Below, piece by piece: positions 1 through 8,041 of a DNA stretch of 64,000 nt. Position 1 is the stretch's first letter. Every line of letters starts with the position of its first letter. Source of the stretch: Streptomyces venezuelae (GTDB taxonomy: Bacteria > Actinomycetota > Actinomycetes > Streptomycetales > Streptomycetaceae); contig NZ_CP029193.1 of the NCBI RefSeq assembly GCF_008642355.1, positions 3,062,001 to 3,126,000 of the forward strand, read 5' to 3'. A model generated the notes under the pieces. It saw nothing but the letters and a program-made list of their open reading frames with translations. It did not search any database and had not been told where the DNA came from. The translations under genes and the position numbers were made by a program.

Positions 1-2
1 AG

Positions 3-1412
3 GACCGCATGGACGCCTTCAAGGAGGCCGTCGACGAGCAGGTGATGTCGAAGGTCGACAAGGGCGCCCGCAAGGTCGACCGCAACGTCCGCGCGGGCGG
101 CGCCTCCATCGACCCGGCCACCGGCAAGGTCGTCGCGATGTACGGAGGCATCGACTACACCAAGCAGTACGTCAACAACGCGACCCGCCGCGACTACCAG
201 GTCGGCTCCACGTTCAAGCCGTTCGTCTTCACCTCCGCCGTGGAGAACGGCTCGGTCACCCAGGACGGCCGCCCCATCACCCCGAACACCGTGTACGACG
301 GCACCAACAAGCGGCCGGTGCAGGGCTGGAGCGGCGGATCGTACGCCCCGGAGAACGAGGACCACGTCGACTACGGCGACGTCACCGTCCGCACCGCCAC
401 CGACAAGTCCGTGAACTCGGTGTACGCGCAGATGGCCGTCGACGTCGGCTCCGACAAGGTCAAGGAGACCGCCATCGCCCTCGGCGTCCCCGAGAACACC
501 CCCGACCTGACCGCGTCCCCGTCGATCGCGCTCGGCCCCTCCACCGCGAGCGTCCTGGACATGACCGAGGCCTACGCGACGCTCGCCAACCACGGCAAGC
601 ACGGCACGTACACCCTCGTCGAGAAGATCAGCAAGGACGGCAGCGAGATCGAACTGCCGGAGCCGAAGACCGCGCAGGCCGTGACCCGCGAAGCCGCCGA
701 CACCACCACGTCGGTCCTGCAGAGCGTCGTCCAGGGCGGCACCGGCACGGCGGCACAGGGCGCGGGCCGCCCGGCCGCGGGCAAGACGGGCACGGCCGAG
801 AACGACACGGCGGCCTGGTTCGCCGGCTACACCCCCGAGCTCGCGACGGTCGTCGCCGTCATGGGCCAGGACCCGGAGACCGGCGCCCACACCCCGCTGT
901 ACGGCGCGCTCGGCGAGACCCGCATCAACGGCGGCGCCTACCCCGCGCGCGTCTGGGCCCAGTTCACCGAGGCCGCCCTCAAGGGCAAGCCCGTCAAGGA
1001 CTTCGACCTGGAGCTGGAGCAGGGCGCGGACATTCCGGAGGTGCCGGACCCGACGACGGGCGGCACCGAGGAGCCCGGCACCGACGGCGGCACGGACGGC
1101 GGCCCCGACACCGGCGGCACGACCGACGGCGGCACCACCGGCGACCAGGACACCGGAGGCACCACCACCGGCGGCCAGGACACCGGCGGCCAGACAGGCG
1201 GCCAGACGGGGGGCCAGAACGGCGGCCAGACCGGCGGACAGGAAACCGGCGGCCAGAACACCGGAGGCCCCACCGACGGCGGCGCCACCGACGGCGGCCC
1301 CACCGACGGGGGCGCCCAAGGCGGGCCGACGGGCGGCACCGACCCGGCAGGAGGGGCGGTCGACGGCGGGACGGACGACGGCGGAGGGATCGGCGGCCTC
1401 ACGGACGGTTGA
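3..1412 (+). CDS. Penicillin-binding protein, C-terminal part (5' end outside window)
   Basis: This is the transpeptidase half of a class A (bifunctional) penicillin-binding protein, which cross-links peptidoglycan outside the membrane. The open frame runs in from the window edge, so the glycosyltransferase domain and membrane anchor lie upstream. Counting from the first in-frame ATG (position 9), the active-site STFK is at residues 67-70, SVN at 134-136 and KTGT at 259-262, the three hallmark transpeptidase motifs in order and normal spacing. From about residue 345 the protein becomes a roughly 120-residue tail of Gly/Thr/Asp/Gln repeats (GGQTGG, TDGGP), probably a flexible wall-spanning segment. 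It converges on the next gene with only 9 bases between the stop codons. The family is certain; the exact PBP subtype is not. Confidence 0.93.
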   Translation, partial: DRMDAFKEAVDEQVMSKVDKGARKVDRNVRAGGASIDPATGKVVAMYGGIDYTKQYVNNATRRDYQVGSTFKPFVFTSAVENGSVTQDGRPITPNTVYDGTNKRPVQGWSGGSYAPENEDHVDYGDVTVRTATDKSVNSVYAQMAVDVGSDKVKETAIALGVPENTPDLTASPSIALGPSTASVLDMTEAYATLANHGKHGTYTLVEKISKDGSEIELPEPKTAQAVTREAADTTTSVLQSVVQGGTGTAAQGAGRPAAGKTGTAENDTAAWFAGYTPELATVVAVMGQDPETGAHTPLYGALGETRINGGAYPARVWAQFTEAALKGKPVKDFDLELEQGADIPEVPDPTTGGTEEPGTDGGTDGGPDTGGTTDGGTTGDQDTGGTTTGGQDTGGQTGGQTGGQNGGQTGGQETGGQNTGGPTDGGATDGGPTDGGAQGGPTGGTDPAGGAVDGGTDDGGGIGGLTDG

Positions 1413-1421
1413 CGCGGCTCC

Positions 1422-2759
1422 TCAGCCGTAGGTCCCCCACCGGCGCCCGATGGTGTCGTACCCGTACCGGGGCAGGCCCTTGATGGCGCTGGTACGGAAC
1501 GGGCGGCCCCCGTCGTCGACGCGCACCGTGCCCTGGCGGCCCTGGGACGACCAGTCCAGCTCCAGGTACCACCGGCAGTCGCACGAACGGGTCCCGGCGT
1601 CGACCAGCAGCACCTCGGGATCCTTCGCCGACACGCGGTAGGGCATGCGCACGGCCGGGATCGGCGTGCCCGTGTCGTTCCCGGGGACCGCGCGCGCGAT
1701 CGGACGGTCCTTGTCCAGGTCCACGGCGAACATGCGGGGCGTGACCGCGCCACCGCACCCCAGGTCCATGCGGTACGCGTTGCCCTTCACCGGCGCCGCA
1801 CGGCCCACCACGCGCACGCGCAGCGCCTCCAGCACGACGGCGGTGTCGCTGCGCCCCTGCACCGACAGCCGCACGAGCGTCTCGCCGCCGTGCACCGCCT
1901 TCTGCGTCGCCGCCCAGGGCACCGCGTCCTGCGGGGCGGGGGGCGGGGGGACCTGGCTCGGCGGCTTGGCGACGACGTAGTCGTGACCGCAGCCGAGCTT
2001 CCACGCGTGGGAGTCGACGGTCCAGGTGAGCGGCAGCGCGGCGGGCTTGTCGCCGGAGGGCGGGGCTGAGGTCGCGCCGGGCGGGTGGGAGCCGCCCGGG
2101 GTCTTCGCCGACGGCTTCTTCCCCGGCTGCTCCTTCTTCGCCGCCTTCTCCTTCGAGGCGGCGGAGTCGGTGGGCGGCTCGGAGGCGGGGGCGCCGCTCG
2201 GTCCGGACGGGCCGCCCCGCCTCTCCGGCGCCCCGGCGACCCGGTCCGGACCGTCGGCGGACACCCGCCGCCCGTCCGGCAGCAAGGAGAACGCGCCGAG
2301 CGTCGCGAGTACGGCACAGGCCGAGGCCAGCCCGGCCATGAGACGTCTTCGGCGGTACCAGGGGCGGGGCGCCGTGGTCTCGGGCGCGCTCTCGTGCCCG
2401 CGGACCGGTGGGGGCTCTTCGCGCAGCTCCCCGCGCCCCTGGGCAGTCCTGTCCTCCGCCCCACGAGGCCTGCGGCGGGCCGCCACCGCCAGGAGCCATC
2501 GGCGGTGGAGCTCCAGGCGCTCCTCCGGGGTCGCTCCGCAGAGCGCCGCGAACCGTTCCACGGGGGCGAAGTCGAGCGGCACGGCGTCGCCCGCGCAGTA
2601 GCGGTGCAGCGTCGATGTGTTCATGCCCAGACGGCGGGCCAGCGAGCCATAGCTCCGGTCCGTGCGCTCCTTCAACCCGCGCAGCAGCGCGGCGAACTCC
2701 GCCACCTCGTCGATGCCGTCGCCGTCGCCGCAGCCGTCGCCGTCGTCCTGTGCCGACAC
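1422..2759 (-). CDS. HTH (XRE-like) domain protein with single transmembrane segment
   Basis: A 445-residue protein with a cytoplasmic N-terminal helix-turn-helix of the XRE type (residues about 20-75, including GSLARRLGMNTSTLHRY), a basic linker, one transmembrane helix at about 141-160 (LMAGLASACAVLATLGAF) and a long C-terminal extracytoplasmic part. The stretch after the helix is rich in Pro, Ser, Lys and Glu; the final 200 residues look folded, with a few cysteines. This is a common Streptomyces architecture in which a DNA-binding head is tethered to the membrane; the ligand and target are unknown. I chose the GTG at 2759 (protein VSAQDDG...) because it starts just before the conserved part; an ATG at 2819 would add 20 unconserved-looking residues. 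The gene is convergent with the PBP gene. Confidence 0.82.
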   Translation of the reverse strand: MSAQDDGDGCGDGDGIDEVAEFAALLRGLKERTDRSYGSLARRLGMNTSTLHRYCAGDAVPLDFAPVERFAALCGATPEERLELHRRWLLAVAARRRPRGAEDRTAQGRGELREEPPPVRGHESAPETTAPRPWYRRRRLMAGLASACAVLATLGAFSLLPDGRRVSADGPDRVAGAPERRGGPSGPSGAPASEPPTDSAASKEKAAKKEQPGKKPSAKTPGGSHPPGATSAPPSGDKPAALPLTWTVDSHAWKLGCGHDYVVAKPPSQVPPPPAPQDAVPWAATQKAVHGGETLVRLSVQGRSDTAVVLEALRVRVVGRAAPVKGNAYRMDLGCGGAVTPRMFAVDLDKDRPIARAVPGNDTGTPIPAVRMPYRVSAKDPEVLLVDAGTRSCDCRWYLELDWSSQGRQGTVRVDDGGRPFRTSAIKGLPRYGYDTIGRRWGTYG

Positions 2760-3008
2760 GGGTCCCCCGTCCTCGTACGCCCGTACGCCCCACGCGGCCC
2801 GGGACGGTATCCCAGGCACCCGTATACCTGCACGTCAGGAGGGCTGGGATGGTTCCACCCCGCTCGATCGTGCGTCGGTCGTTGCGCCCGGTGGCCGTGA
2901 CCGCTGATGCTCTTGGTGCCGCACCGACCAGGCCCGTGCCGACCAGCCGGCCCCGCGGCGGCAACCACGTCCACGTACTCCACGCACTCCTTCACGGGGG
3001 AATCACCC

Positions 3009-3632
3009 ATGTCCATGCGCATCCGAACGAGCGCCCGCACCGCACTCGCCGTCGCCGCCCTCGCGGCCGGCACGGTCCTCACGGCACCGGCCGCCGGCGC
3101 CGCGCCCCAGGCCACCGCCCCGAAGTTCCTCTCGGCGTCCCAGCTGCCGCCGCACCCGACGTCGTCCTGGACCGCGGGGCCGGTCACCGAAGGGTTCCCG
3201 GATGAGATCGGCTTCTGCGTGAGCACGGAGGGCGTGCCCTCCTACGACTACAAGAACCGGCTGTTCCGGACCGACGTGGACACCAACGCCGCGCAGCTGA
3301 CCGTCGTGGCGGACACGGCCGCCCACGCCAAGGCCCTGGCCAAGCACTACGACGACCTGGTCCGCACCTGCGCCGAGCGCATCGAGAAGGCCGACCCCGA
3401 CGTCCGGGCCGAGGGCCGGGACTACGGCACCCTGCCGGTCGAGGAGGGCGCCCGCGTCCGCGGCCTGCACACCGAGACGTCCGGGGGCGCCACCGACATC
3501 GCCCTGATGTCGGTCGGACGGGACGGCAGGACCGTCACCGTCGTGAAGTGGGGGCAGATGGGCGACTTCGACGACGCGCCCGTGGCCGCCTTCAAGAAGA
3601 CGACGACCACGGCGGTGAACAAGCTGTACTGA
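3009..3632 (+). CDS. Secreted protein of unknown function
   Basis: A 207-residue exported protein. The N-terminus MSMRIRTSARTALAVAALAA is a classic signal peptide (basic n-region, Ala/Leu core) with a likely AxA cleavage site near APAAGAA at residue 29-31. The mature part is soluble and shows no enzymatic motif I recognise; it has two cysteines (in GFCVS and RTCAER) that could form a disulfide. An upstream ATG at 2907 is in frame but would put a Pro/Ala-rich stretch in front of the signal peptide, so I prefer 3009. A strong hairpin follows the stop codon. Function unknown. Confidence 0.85.
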   Translation: MSMRIRTSARTALAVAALAAGTVLTAPAAGAAPQATAPKFLSASQLPPHPTSSWTAGPVTEGFPDEIGFCVSTEGVPSYDYKNRLFRTDVDTNAAQLTVVADTAAHAKALAKHYDDLVRTCAERIEKADPDVRAEGRDYGTLPVEEGARVRGLHTETSGGATDIALMSVGRDGRTVTVVKWGQMGDFDDAPVAAFKKTTTTAVNKLY

Positions 3633-3647
3633 CCCGGAGAAGGCAGA

Positions 3648-3685
3648 GGGCCGTCCTCCCGTCACGGGGGTCGGGAGGACGGCCC
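3648..3685. terminator. Rho-independent-type terminator hairpin (bidirectional)
   Basis: A perfect 13-bp stem (GGGCCGTCCTCCC and its complement) with a 12-base loop lies 15 bases after the secreted-protein stop codon and just before the convergent sugE stop codon, so it can serve both genes. There is no U-tract, as usual in Streptomyces. Confidence 0.85.
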
Positions 3686-3713
3686 CTCAGCCGGGGTCAC
3701 ACCCGGCATGCGG

Positions 3714-4034
3714 CTAGTGGCCGGAGGTCGCCTTCAGGCCGACGACGGCCACCAGCAGCAGACAGACGAAGAAGATACGGGCGGCGGTGACCGGCTCACC
3801 CAGGATCACCATGCCGAGCACCGCCGCGCCGGCCGCGCCGATACCGACCCACACTCCGTAGGCCGTACCGATCGGCAGCGTCTTGGCGGCCTGCGACAGG
3901 AGCATCATGCTGGCGACGATGCCCACGCCCGTGAACACGCTGGGCCACAGGCGCGTGAAACCGTCCGTGTACTTCATCCCGATCGACCAGCCCACTTCGA
4001 GCAGTCCGGCGACGATCAGCAGAACCCAGGCCAT
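3714..4034 (-). CDS. sugE: SMR-family guanidinium/quaternary ammonium exporter (SugE/Gdx)
   Basis: A 106-residue, four-helix small multidrug resistance protein. The N-terminus MAWVLLIVAGLLEVGWSIGM carries the SugE/Gdx signature GLLEVGW with the membrane-embedded proton- and substrate-coupling glutamate at residue 13. Members of this subgroup with guanidine riboswitches export guanidinium in exchange for protons as a dual-topology dimer. The start at 4034 has an ideal Shine-Dalgarno (GGAGGTG, 6 bases before ATG); the longer in-frame start at 4148 would translate through the riboswitch and is rejected. The guanidine-III-type riboswitch immediately upstream supports Gdx function rather than general drug efflux. 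Confidence 0.93.
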   Translation of the reverse strand: MAWVLLIVAGLLEVGWSIGMKYTDGFTRLWPSVFTGVGIVASMMLLSQAAKTLPIGTAYGVWVGIGAAGAAVLGMVILGEPVTAARIFFVCLLLVAVVGLKATSGH

Positions 4035-4088
4035 GACGGCACCTCCGACGAGTAGAAACGCGAACGCGTCGCGTTGCCTGATGGGGGT

Positions 4089-4131
4089 GCGTCGTCTTTG
4101 CGGAAACCCGGTACGGCGCGTCTCGTCGGGG
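4089..4131 (-). promoter_or_regulatory. Guanidine-III (ykkC-III) riboswitch upstream of sugE
   Basis: Read on the minus strand, this 43-base stretch begins CCCCGACGAG, continues ACGCGCCGTACCGGG and ends CAAAGACGACGC. That order (CGACGAG, GCGCCGTACC, then CAA-GACG-CGC) matches the ykkC-III/guanidine-III consensus as I remember it. The CCCG/CGGG helix and the GCGCCGT/ACGACGC helix (one C-A mismatch) can form. The element sits about 55 bases before the sugE start codon. This class binds guanidinium and turns on exporter expression. Identification is by eye. Confidence 0.82.
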
Positions 4132-4154
4132 TCCTTCAACGGTAGCAAAGGGCA

Positions 4155-4196
4155 TGCGTAAGGGGCTGGTGACCATCGTCACCAGCCCCTTACGCA
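4155..4196 (-). terminator. Strong terminator hairpin after the GroES-like gene
   Basis: A perfect 19-bp stem (starting TGCGTAAGGGGCTGGTGAC) with a 4-base loop, 7 bases beyond the stop codon of the GroES-like gene on the minus strand. It separates that gene from the sugE riboswitch leader. Confidence 0.9.
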
Positions 4197-4203
4197 CAGG
4201 TCC

Positions 4204-4557
4204 CTACAGGTAAAGCCCCGTCGAGTCCTCCGACCCCTCGAAGCGGTCGGCCGCCACGGCGTGCAGATCGCGCTCCCGCATCAGTACGTAGGCCACGCCC
4301 CGCACCTCGACCTCCGCGCGGTCCTCCGGGTCGTACAGGACCCGGTCGCCCGGCTCGACCGTCCGGACGTTCTGCCCGACCGCGACCACCTCGGCCCAGG
4401 CGAGCCGCTTGCCCACGGCAGCGGTCGCGGGAATCAGGATGCCGCCGCCGGAGCGCCGCTCACCCTCGCTGGTGTCCTGCCGCACGAGCACGCGGTCGTG
4501 CAGCATGCGGATGGGCAGCTTGTCGTCGTGGGGGGTCCCGGGGGTCTTCTCGCTCAC
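4204..4557 (-). CDS. GroES-family (Cpn10-like) co-chaperonin homologue
   Basis: A 117-residue protein with a Cpn10-like beta-barrel: LPIRMLHDRVLVRQ near residue 12-25, then a loop region GERRSGGGILIPATA resembling the GroES mobile loop, and VVAVGQNVRTVEPGDRVLYD further on. GroES caps GroEL to fold proteins. No groEL is nearby, and this protein is longer and more divergent than the canonical 102-residue GroES of streptomycetes, so it is probably a second, solitary GroES-like protein. The GTG at 4557 was chosen because it begins at VSEKTPGTPHDD; the much longer open frame upstream runs antisense through the DUF3618 gene region. A strong terminator follows directly. Confidence 0.85.
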   Translation of the reverse strand: MSEKTPGTPHDDKLPIRMLHDRVLVRQDTSEGERRSGGGILIPATAAVGKRLAWAEVVAVGQNVRTVEPGDRVLYDPEDRAEVEVRGVAYVLMRERDLHAVAADRFEGSEDSTGLYL

Positions 4558-4607
4558 GCCCCAGAACCTACCCGTACCGGCCGGACCAATGGGTCCCGGG
4601 TCGGCAC

Positions 4608-4928
4608 TCAGGCGCCGCGACGCCGCGAGCTCACCACGAGGAGCCCCACGAGGCCCACGGCCACCAGGGCGACCGGCACGATGCGCTCGATGCGCGGCGA
4701 ACCGTCCTCCGACACGAGCTGCCCGCGCACGTCGGAGACGAAGCGATTCGCCCCCACGTACGCCCGGCCGAGCGAGTTGTCCACGCCCGCGACGACCTTT
4801 GCCTTCGCGTCGCCGACGATCGTCTTCGGGTGGACGCGCACCCCGATCTCGTCGAGGGTCTCGGCGAGCTGGTCGCGCCGGCGCTTGATGTCCGCCTCGA
4901 TCTGCGCAGGGGTCCTGGCATCCGACAC
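4608..4928 (-). CDS. DUF3618 family small membrane protein
   Basis: A 106-residue protein starting at GTG 4928 (VSDARTPAQIEADIKRRRDQ) with a well-placed GGAGG upstream. The first 50 residues form the DUF3618 signature (TPAQIEADIKRRRDQLAETL), likely a helical cytoplasmic segment. A single C-terminal membrane helix (VPVALVAVGLVGLLVVSS) is followed by a short Arg-rich end. Function is unknown; proteins of this family are common and conserved in actinobacteria. It is co-oriented with the GroES-like gene (50 bases apart) and divergent from bcp. Confidence 0.88.
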   Translation of the reverse strand: MSDARTPAQIEADIKRRRDQLAETLDEIGVRVHPKTIVGDAKAKVVAGVDNSLGRAYVGANRFVSDVRGQLVSEDGSPRIERIVPVALVAVGLVGLLVVSSRRRGA

Positions 4929-5077
4929 CGCGCTGCCTCCGTGGTCGTAGCTGTGTGATGGGTACGAGCTGTACCCCACAGTCTGTCAGCTTCACGCGCG
5001 CCGCACCCGGCGGCACCCCTATTACGCTCGTCCCCGTCACCACACTCTTTGCGAAGCACCCGTACGAGGAGACGCCC

Positions 5078-5545
5078 ATGAGCGAGCGACTGCAGCCCGG
5101 CGACACCGCCCCCGCGTTCACCCTGCCCGACGCCGACGGCAAGGACGTCTCGCTGGCCGACCACAAGGGCCGCAAGGTCATCGTGTACTTCTACCCCGCC
5201 GCCCTCACCCCCGGCTGCACCAAGCAGGCCTGCGACTTCACGGACAACCTCGACGTGCTGGCCGCCGCCGGGTACGACGTCATCGGCGTCTCCCCCGACA
5301 AGCCCGAGAAGCTGGCCAAGTTCCGCGAGCAGGAGAACCTCAAGGTCACGCTGGTCGGCGACCCCTCCAAGGAGACCCTGGCGGCGTACGGCGCGTTCGG
5401 CGAGAAGAAGCTGTACGGCAAGACGGTGACCGGCGTGATCCGCTCGACCGTGGTGGTCGACGAACAGGGCAAGGTCGAGCACGCGTTCTACAACGTGAAG
5501 GCGACGGGCCACGTGGCGAAGATCATCAGGGACCTGGGCGTCTGA
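5078..5545 (+). CDS. bcp: Thioredoxin-dependent thiol peroxidase (Bcp/peroxiredoxin Q)
   Basis: A 155-residue atypical 2-Cys peroxiredoxin that reduces hydroperoxides in the cytoplasm using thioredoxin. The thioredoxin fold is clear, with the peroxidatic cysteine at residue 47 in TPGCTKQAC and the resolving cysteine at 52, the CxxxxC arrangement typical of Bcp. The start ATG at 5078 gives the family N-terminus MSERLQPGDTAPAFTLPD. It is divergently transcribed from the DUF3618 gene and is followed by a hairpin terminator at 5647. Confidence 0.95.
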   Translation: MSERLQPGDTAPAFTLPDADGKDVSLADHKGRKVIVYFYPAALTPGCTKQACDFTDNLDVLAAAGYDVIGVSPDKPEKLAKFREQENLKVTLVGDPSKETLAAYGAFGEKKLYGKTVTGVIRSTVVVDEQGKVEHAFYNVKATGHVAKIIRDLGV

Positions 5546-5646
5546 GACACCTGAGGAACCGCGGGCATCCGAGGCCTCCGGGGCCTCCGGGGCCTCCGAA
5601 CGGAGCACTCCGCCGCGCGCACCGAGTTCCCCTTCCGATGTGATGT

Positions 5647-5668
5647 AAGCCCCCCTCACGGGGGGCTT
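5647..5668 (+). terminator. Terminator after bcp
   Basis: A perfect 9-bp stem (AAGCCCCCC with GGGGGGCTT) around a TCAC tetraloop, followed by TCGTTT. It lies about 100 bases past bcp and before the MFS gene. Confidence 0.85.
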
Positions 5669-5739
5669 TCGTTTGCATCGGCCATCTTCGAGCAAGTGAT
5701 CCCCGGGGGACTTGTACGAAGAACGAAAGGAACCACTCC

Positions 5740-7242
5740 ATGGCGGCCCAAGAAGAGCTCGAGGCCGAGGCCGACCCGGAGGCGATGAAGCGCCACCGCA
5801 CCCTGTTCAGGGCGGTGAAACGGCGCAAGAACCCGCCCCTGCGCCGTACCGACATCACGGTCACGGACGAGGCAGCGGTCAAGCGGGCCGTCAAAGCGGC
5901 CTCGCTCGGCAACGCCATGGAATGGTTCGACTTCGGCATCTACAGCTACCTGGCCGTCACCATCGGCCACGTGTTCTTTCCGTCCGGGAACGACACGGCC
6001 CAGCTGATCTCGTCCTTCGCCACCTTCGCGGTCTCCTTCCTGGTGCGACCCATCGGCGGCATGGTGTTCGGCCCCATGGGCGACAAGGTGGGCCGCAAGA
6101 AGGTCCTGGCGCTCACCATGATCCTGATGGCCATCGGCACGCTCGCGATCGGCCTGATCCCGTCCTACGCGACGATCGGCTTCTGGGCACCGGTCCTCCT
6201 CATCTTCTTCCGCCTCGTCCAGGGCTTCTCGACGGGCGGCGAGTACGGCGGTGCGTCGACGTTCATCGCCGAGTACGCGCCCGACAAGCGCCGCGGGTTC
6301 TTCGGCAGCTTCCTGGAGATGGGCACGCTCGCCGGCTACACGGGCGCGGCGGGCCTCGTCCTCATCCTCAACGCGTCCCTCGGCTCGGACACCATGGAGT
6401 CCTGGGGCTGGCGCATCCCGTTCCTCGTCGCGGGCCCGCTGGGCCTGGTCGGCCTCTACCTGCGGCTCAAGCTGGACGAGACCCCGGCGTTCCAGAAAAT
6501 GGAAGACGCCTCCTACCACTCGGCGTCCGAGGGCGCGTCCACGGTCGAGACGACCGCAAAGGGCGACCTCGCGAAGATCTTCCGCGACCACTGGCCGACG
6601 CTGATCCTCTGCATCGCCCTGGTCGGCGCGTACAACATCACCGACTACATGCTCCTCTCCTACATGCCGACGTACCTCTCGGACGAGCTCGGCTACGACG
6701 ACTCGCACGGCCTCCTGATCCTCATCGGCACAATGATCATCCTGATGCTGATCATCACCCGGATCGGCAAGCTCTCCGACCGCTTCGGCCGCAAGCCGCT
6801 CCTGATGACGGGCATGATCGGCTTCCTGGTCCTCTCGATCCCGGCGTTCCTGCTCATCCAGCAGGGCAGCCTGGTCGCGGTCTCCGCCGGCATGCTCCTC
6901 CTCGGCCTCTCCCTGGTCTGCCTCCTCGGCACGATGTCGGCCACGCTCCCGGCCCTCTTCCCCACGTCGGTCCGCTACGGCTCCCTGTCCGTCGGCTACA
7001 ACCTCTCCGCCTCCCTCTTCGGCGGCACAGCTCCCCTGGTCATCACCTCCCTGATCAGCGTCACGGGCACGGACATGATCCCGGCGTACTACTCGATGGC
7101 GGCGGCGCTGGTGGGCGTGATCGCGGTGGCCTGCATGAAGGAAACGGCCCAGAAGCCGCTGTCGGGTTCGCCCCCCTCCGTGGAGACAAAGGAAGAGGCA
7201 GCGGAAATGGTCGAGGCCCAGGCCACACCCCCCAAGTTCTGA
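5740..7242 (+). CDS. MFS transporter, metabolite:H+ symporter (ProP-like)
   Basis: A 500-residue major facilitator superfamily protein with 12 predicted membrane helices. The start of the membrane domain (SLGNAMEWFDFGIYSYLAV) and the loop motif GDKVGRKKVL are characteristic of the metabolite:H+ symporter subfamily that includes the proline/betaine porter ProP and the citrate and ketoglutarate carriers. The substrate is not deducible; compatible solutes (proline, betaine) are the likeliest. An unusually basic N-terminal extension of about 45 residues precedes the first helix. It is monocistronic, with a terminator at 7278. Confidence 0.9.
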   Translation: MAAQEELEAEADPEAMKRHRTLFRAVKRRKNPPLRRTDITVTDEAAVKRAVKAASLGNAMEWFDFGIYSYLAVTIGHVFFPSGNDTAQLISSFATFAVSFLVRPIGGMVFGPMGDKVGRKKVLALTMILMAIGTLAIGLIPSYATIGFWAPVLLIFFRLVQGFSTGGEYGGASTFIAEYAPDKRRGFFGSFLEMGTLAGYTGAAGLVLILNASLGSDTMESWGWRIPFLVAGPLGLVGLYLRLKLDETPAFQKMEDASYHSASEGASTVETTAKGDLAKIFRDHWPTLILCIALVGAYNITDYMLLSYMPTYLSDELGYDDSHGLLILIGTMIILMLIITRIGKLSDRFGRKPLLMTGMIGFLVLSIPAFLLIQQGSLVAVSAGMLLLGLSLVCLLGTMSATLPALFPTSVRYGSLSVGYNLSASLFGGTAPLVITSLISVTGTDMIPAYYSMAAALVGVIAVACMKETAQKPLSGSPPSVETKEEAAEMVEAQATPPKF

Positions 7243-7277
7243 CCCGAGGTTCTGACACCTCCCCTCCCCCTCCGCAA

Positions 7278-7315
7278 CGGCCCGCCCCACTTGCCCCCAC
7301 AAGTGAGGCGGGCCG
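7278..7315 (+). terminator. Terminator after the MFS symporter gene
   Basis: CGGCCCGCC and CACTTG pair with CAAGTG and GGCGGGCCG (15 bp with one internal C/A mismatch) 36 bases after the stop codon. Confidence 0.82.
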
Positions 7316-7399
7316 TTCCGCATACCGGTCGTAACGATCCGATTTTCGGTTCGTTGGTCCGTACGAGGCTGCGAACGCGTGGTCGGATGGGGAGGAAGC

Positions 7400-8041
7400 A
7401 TGCCGGTCAGTCCGTACACCAAGGAGCGACTGGAAGAGGCGGCCCGCTCGTCGCGGACGCTGTCCGAGGCGCTGGAGAAATTGGGGGTGGATCCGAAGAG
7501 TTCGACGCGGCGGTACATCCACGGGCGGATGAAGAAGCTCGGAGTGGTGACATCGCACTTCGAGCGGGAGGGGACGCGGTGGACCAGAAGCGTTCTCGAG
7601 CCGGCAGTGGCCGCGTCGAAGAGCGTGAACGATGTGCTGCGGTACCTGGGAATCGAGGTCGTGGGCGGCCACCACACGAACATCAGCCGACGCATCAAGG
7701 CGTACGGAATCGACACGTCGCACTTCCAGCAGCCCTCCCGGCTCGGTATCCCCAGGCAGCGCTGCACACCGGAACTACTCCTGGTGGAACAGGAGCCGAC
7801 GCGCGCCCGACGTATCCAGGGCGACCGGCTGAGACAGGCCATGACCGATCTCGGCACTGCGGAGCGGTGCGCCATGTGCGGGACGGAGCCCCTGTGGCGA
7901 GGACGCCCGCTGCCACTGGAGGTCGATCACATCGACGGCAACTGGCGCGACAACCGCATCGAGAACCTGCGATTGTTGTGCCCCAATTGCCACTCGGCCA
8001 CGGACACCTATCGCGGTCGCGGCAAAACCCGCCGGGCATGA
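7400..8041 (+). CDS. HNH endonuclease with two N-terminal repeat modules
   Basis: A 213-residue protein ending in an HNH nuclease: CAMC and CPNC zinc pairs flank EVDHIDGNWRDNRIENLRLL, with the catalytic His in VDHIDG. The first 115 residues are two copies of a module of about 45 residues, each with a helical S-EALEKLG-type part and ending in xxxTSHF (VVTSHF, then GIDTSHF); these probably bind DNA. The start at 7400 has a strong GGGGAGGAAG. The next gene encodes a paralogue and overlaps by ATGA, so the two are co-translated. Biological role is unknown: homing-type or phage-related nuclease and restriction function are both possible. Confidence 0.88.
   Translation: MPVSPYTKERLEEAARSSRTLSEALEKLGVDPKSSTRRYIHGRMKKLGVVTSHFEREGTRWTRSVLEPAVAASKSVNDVLRYLGIEVVGGHHTNISRRIKAYGIDTSHFQQPSRLGIPRQRCTPELLLVEQEPTRARRIQGDRLRQAMTDLGTAERCAMCGTEPLWRGRPLPLEVDHIDGNWRDNRIENLRLLCPNCHSATDTYRGRGKTRRA

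Noticed and set aside
1399..2964. Long overlapping frames on both strands across the HTH membrane protein gene
   Set aside because: These are high-GC shadow frames with Arg/Pro/Gly-rich composition and no motif; the HTH protein frame explains the region.
5656..7875. A 739-residue minus-strand frame antisense to the MFS symporter gene
   Set aside because: Composition (repeats of Asp/Gln/Arg/Glu/Glu) is typical of antisense to a membrane protein; the MFS frame has family motifs.
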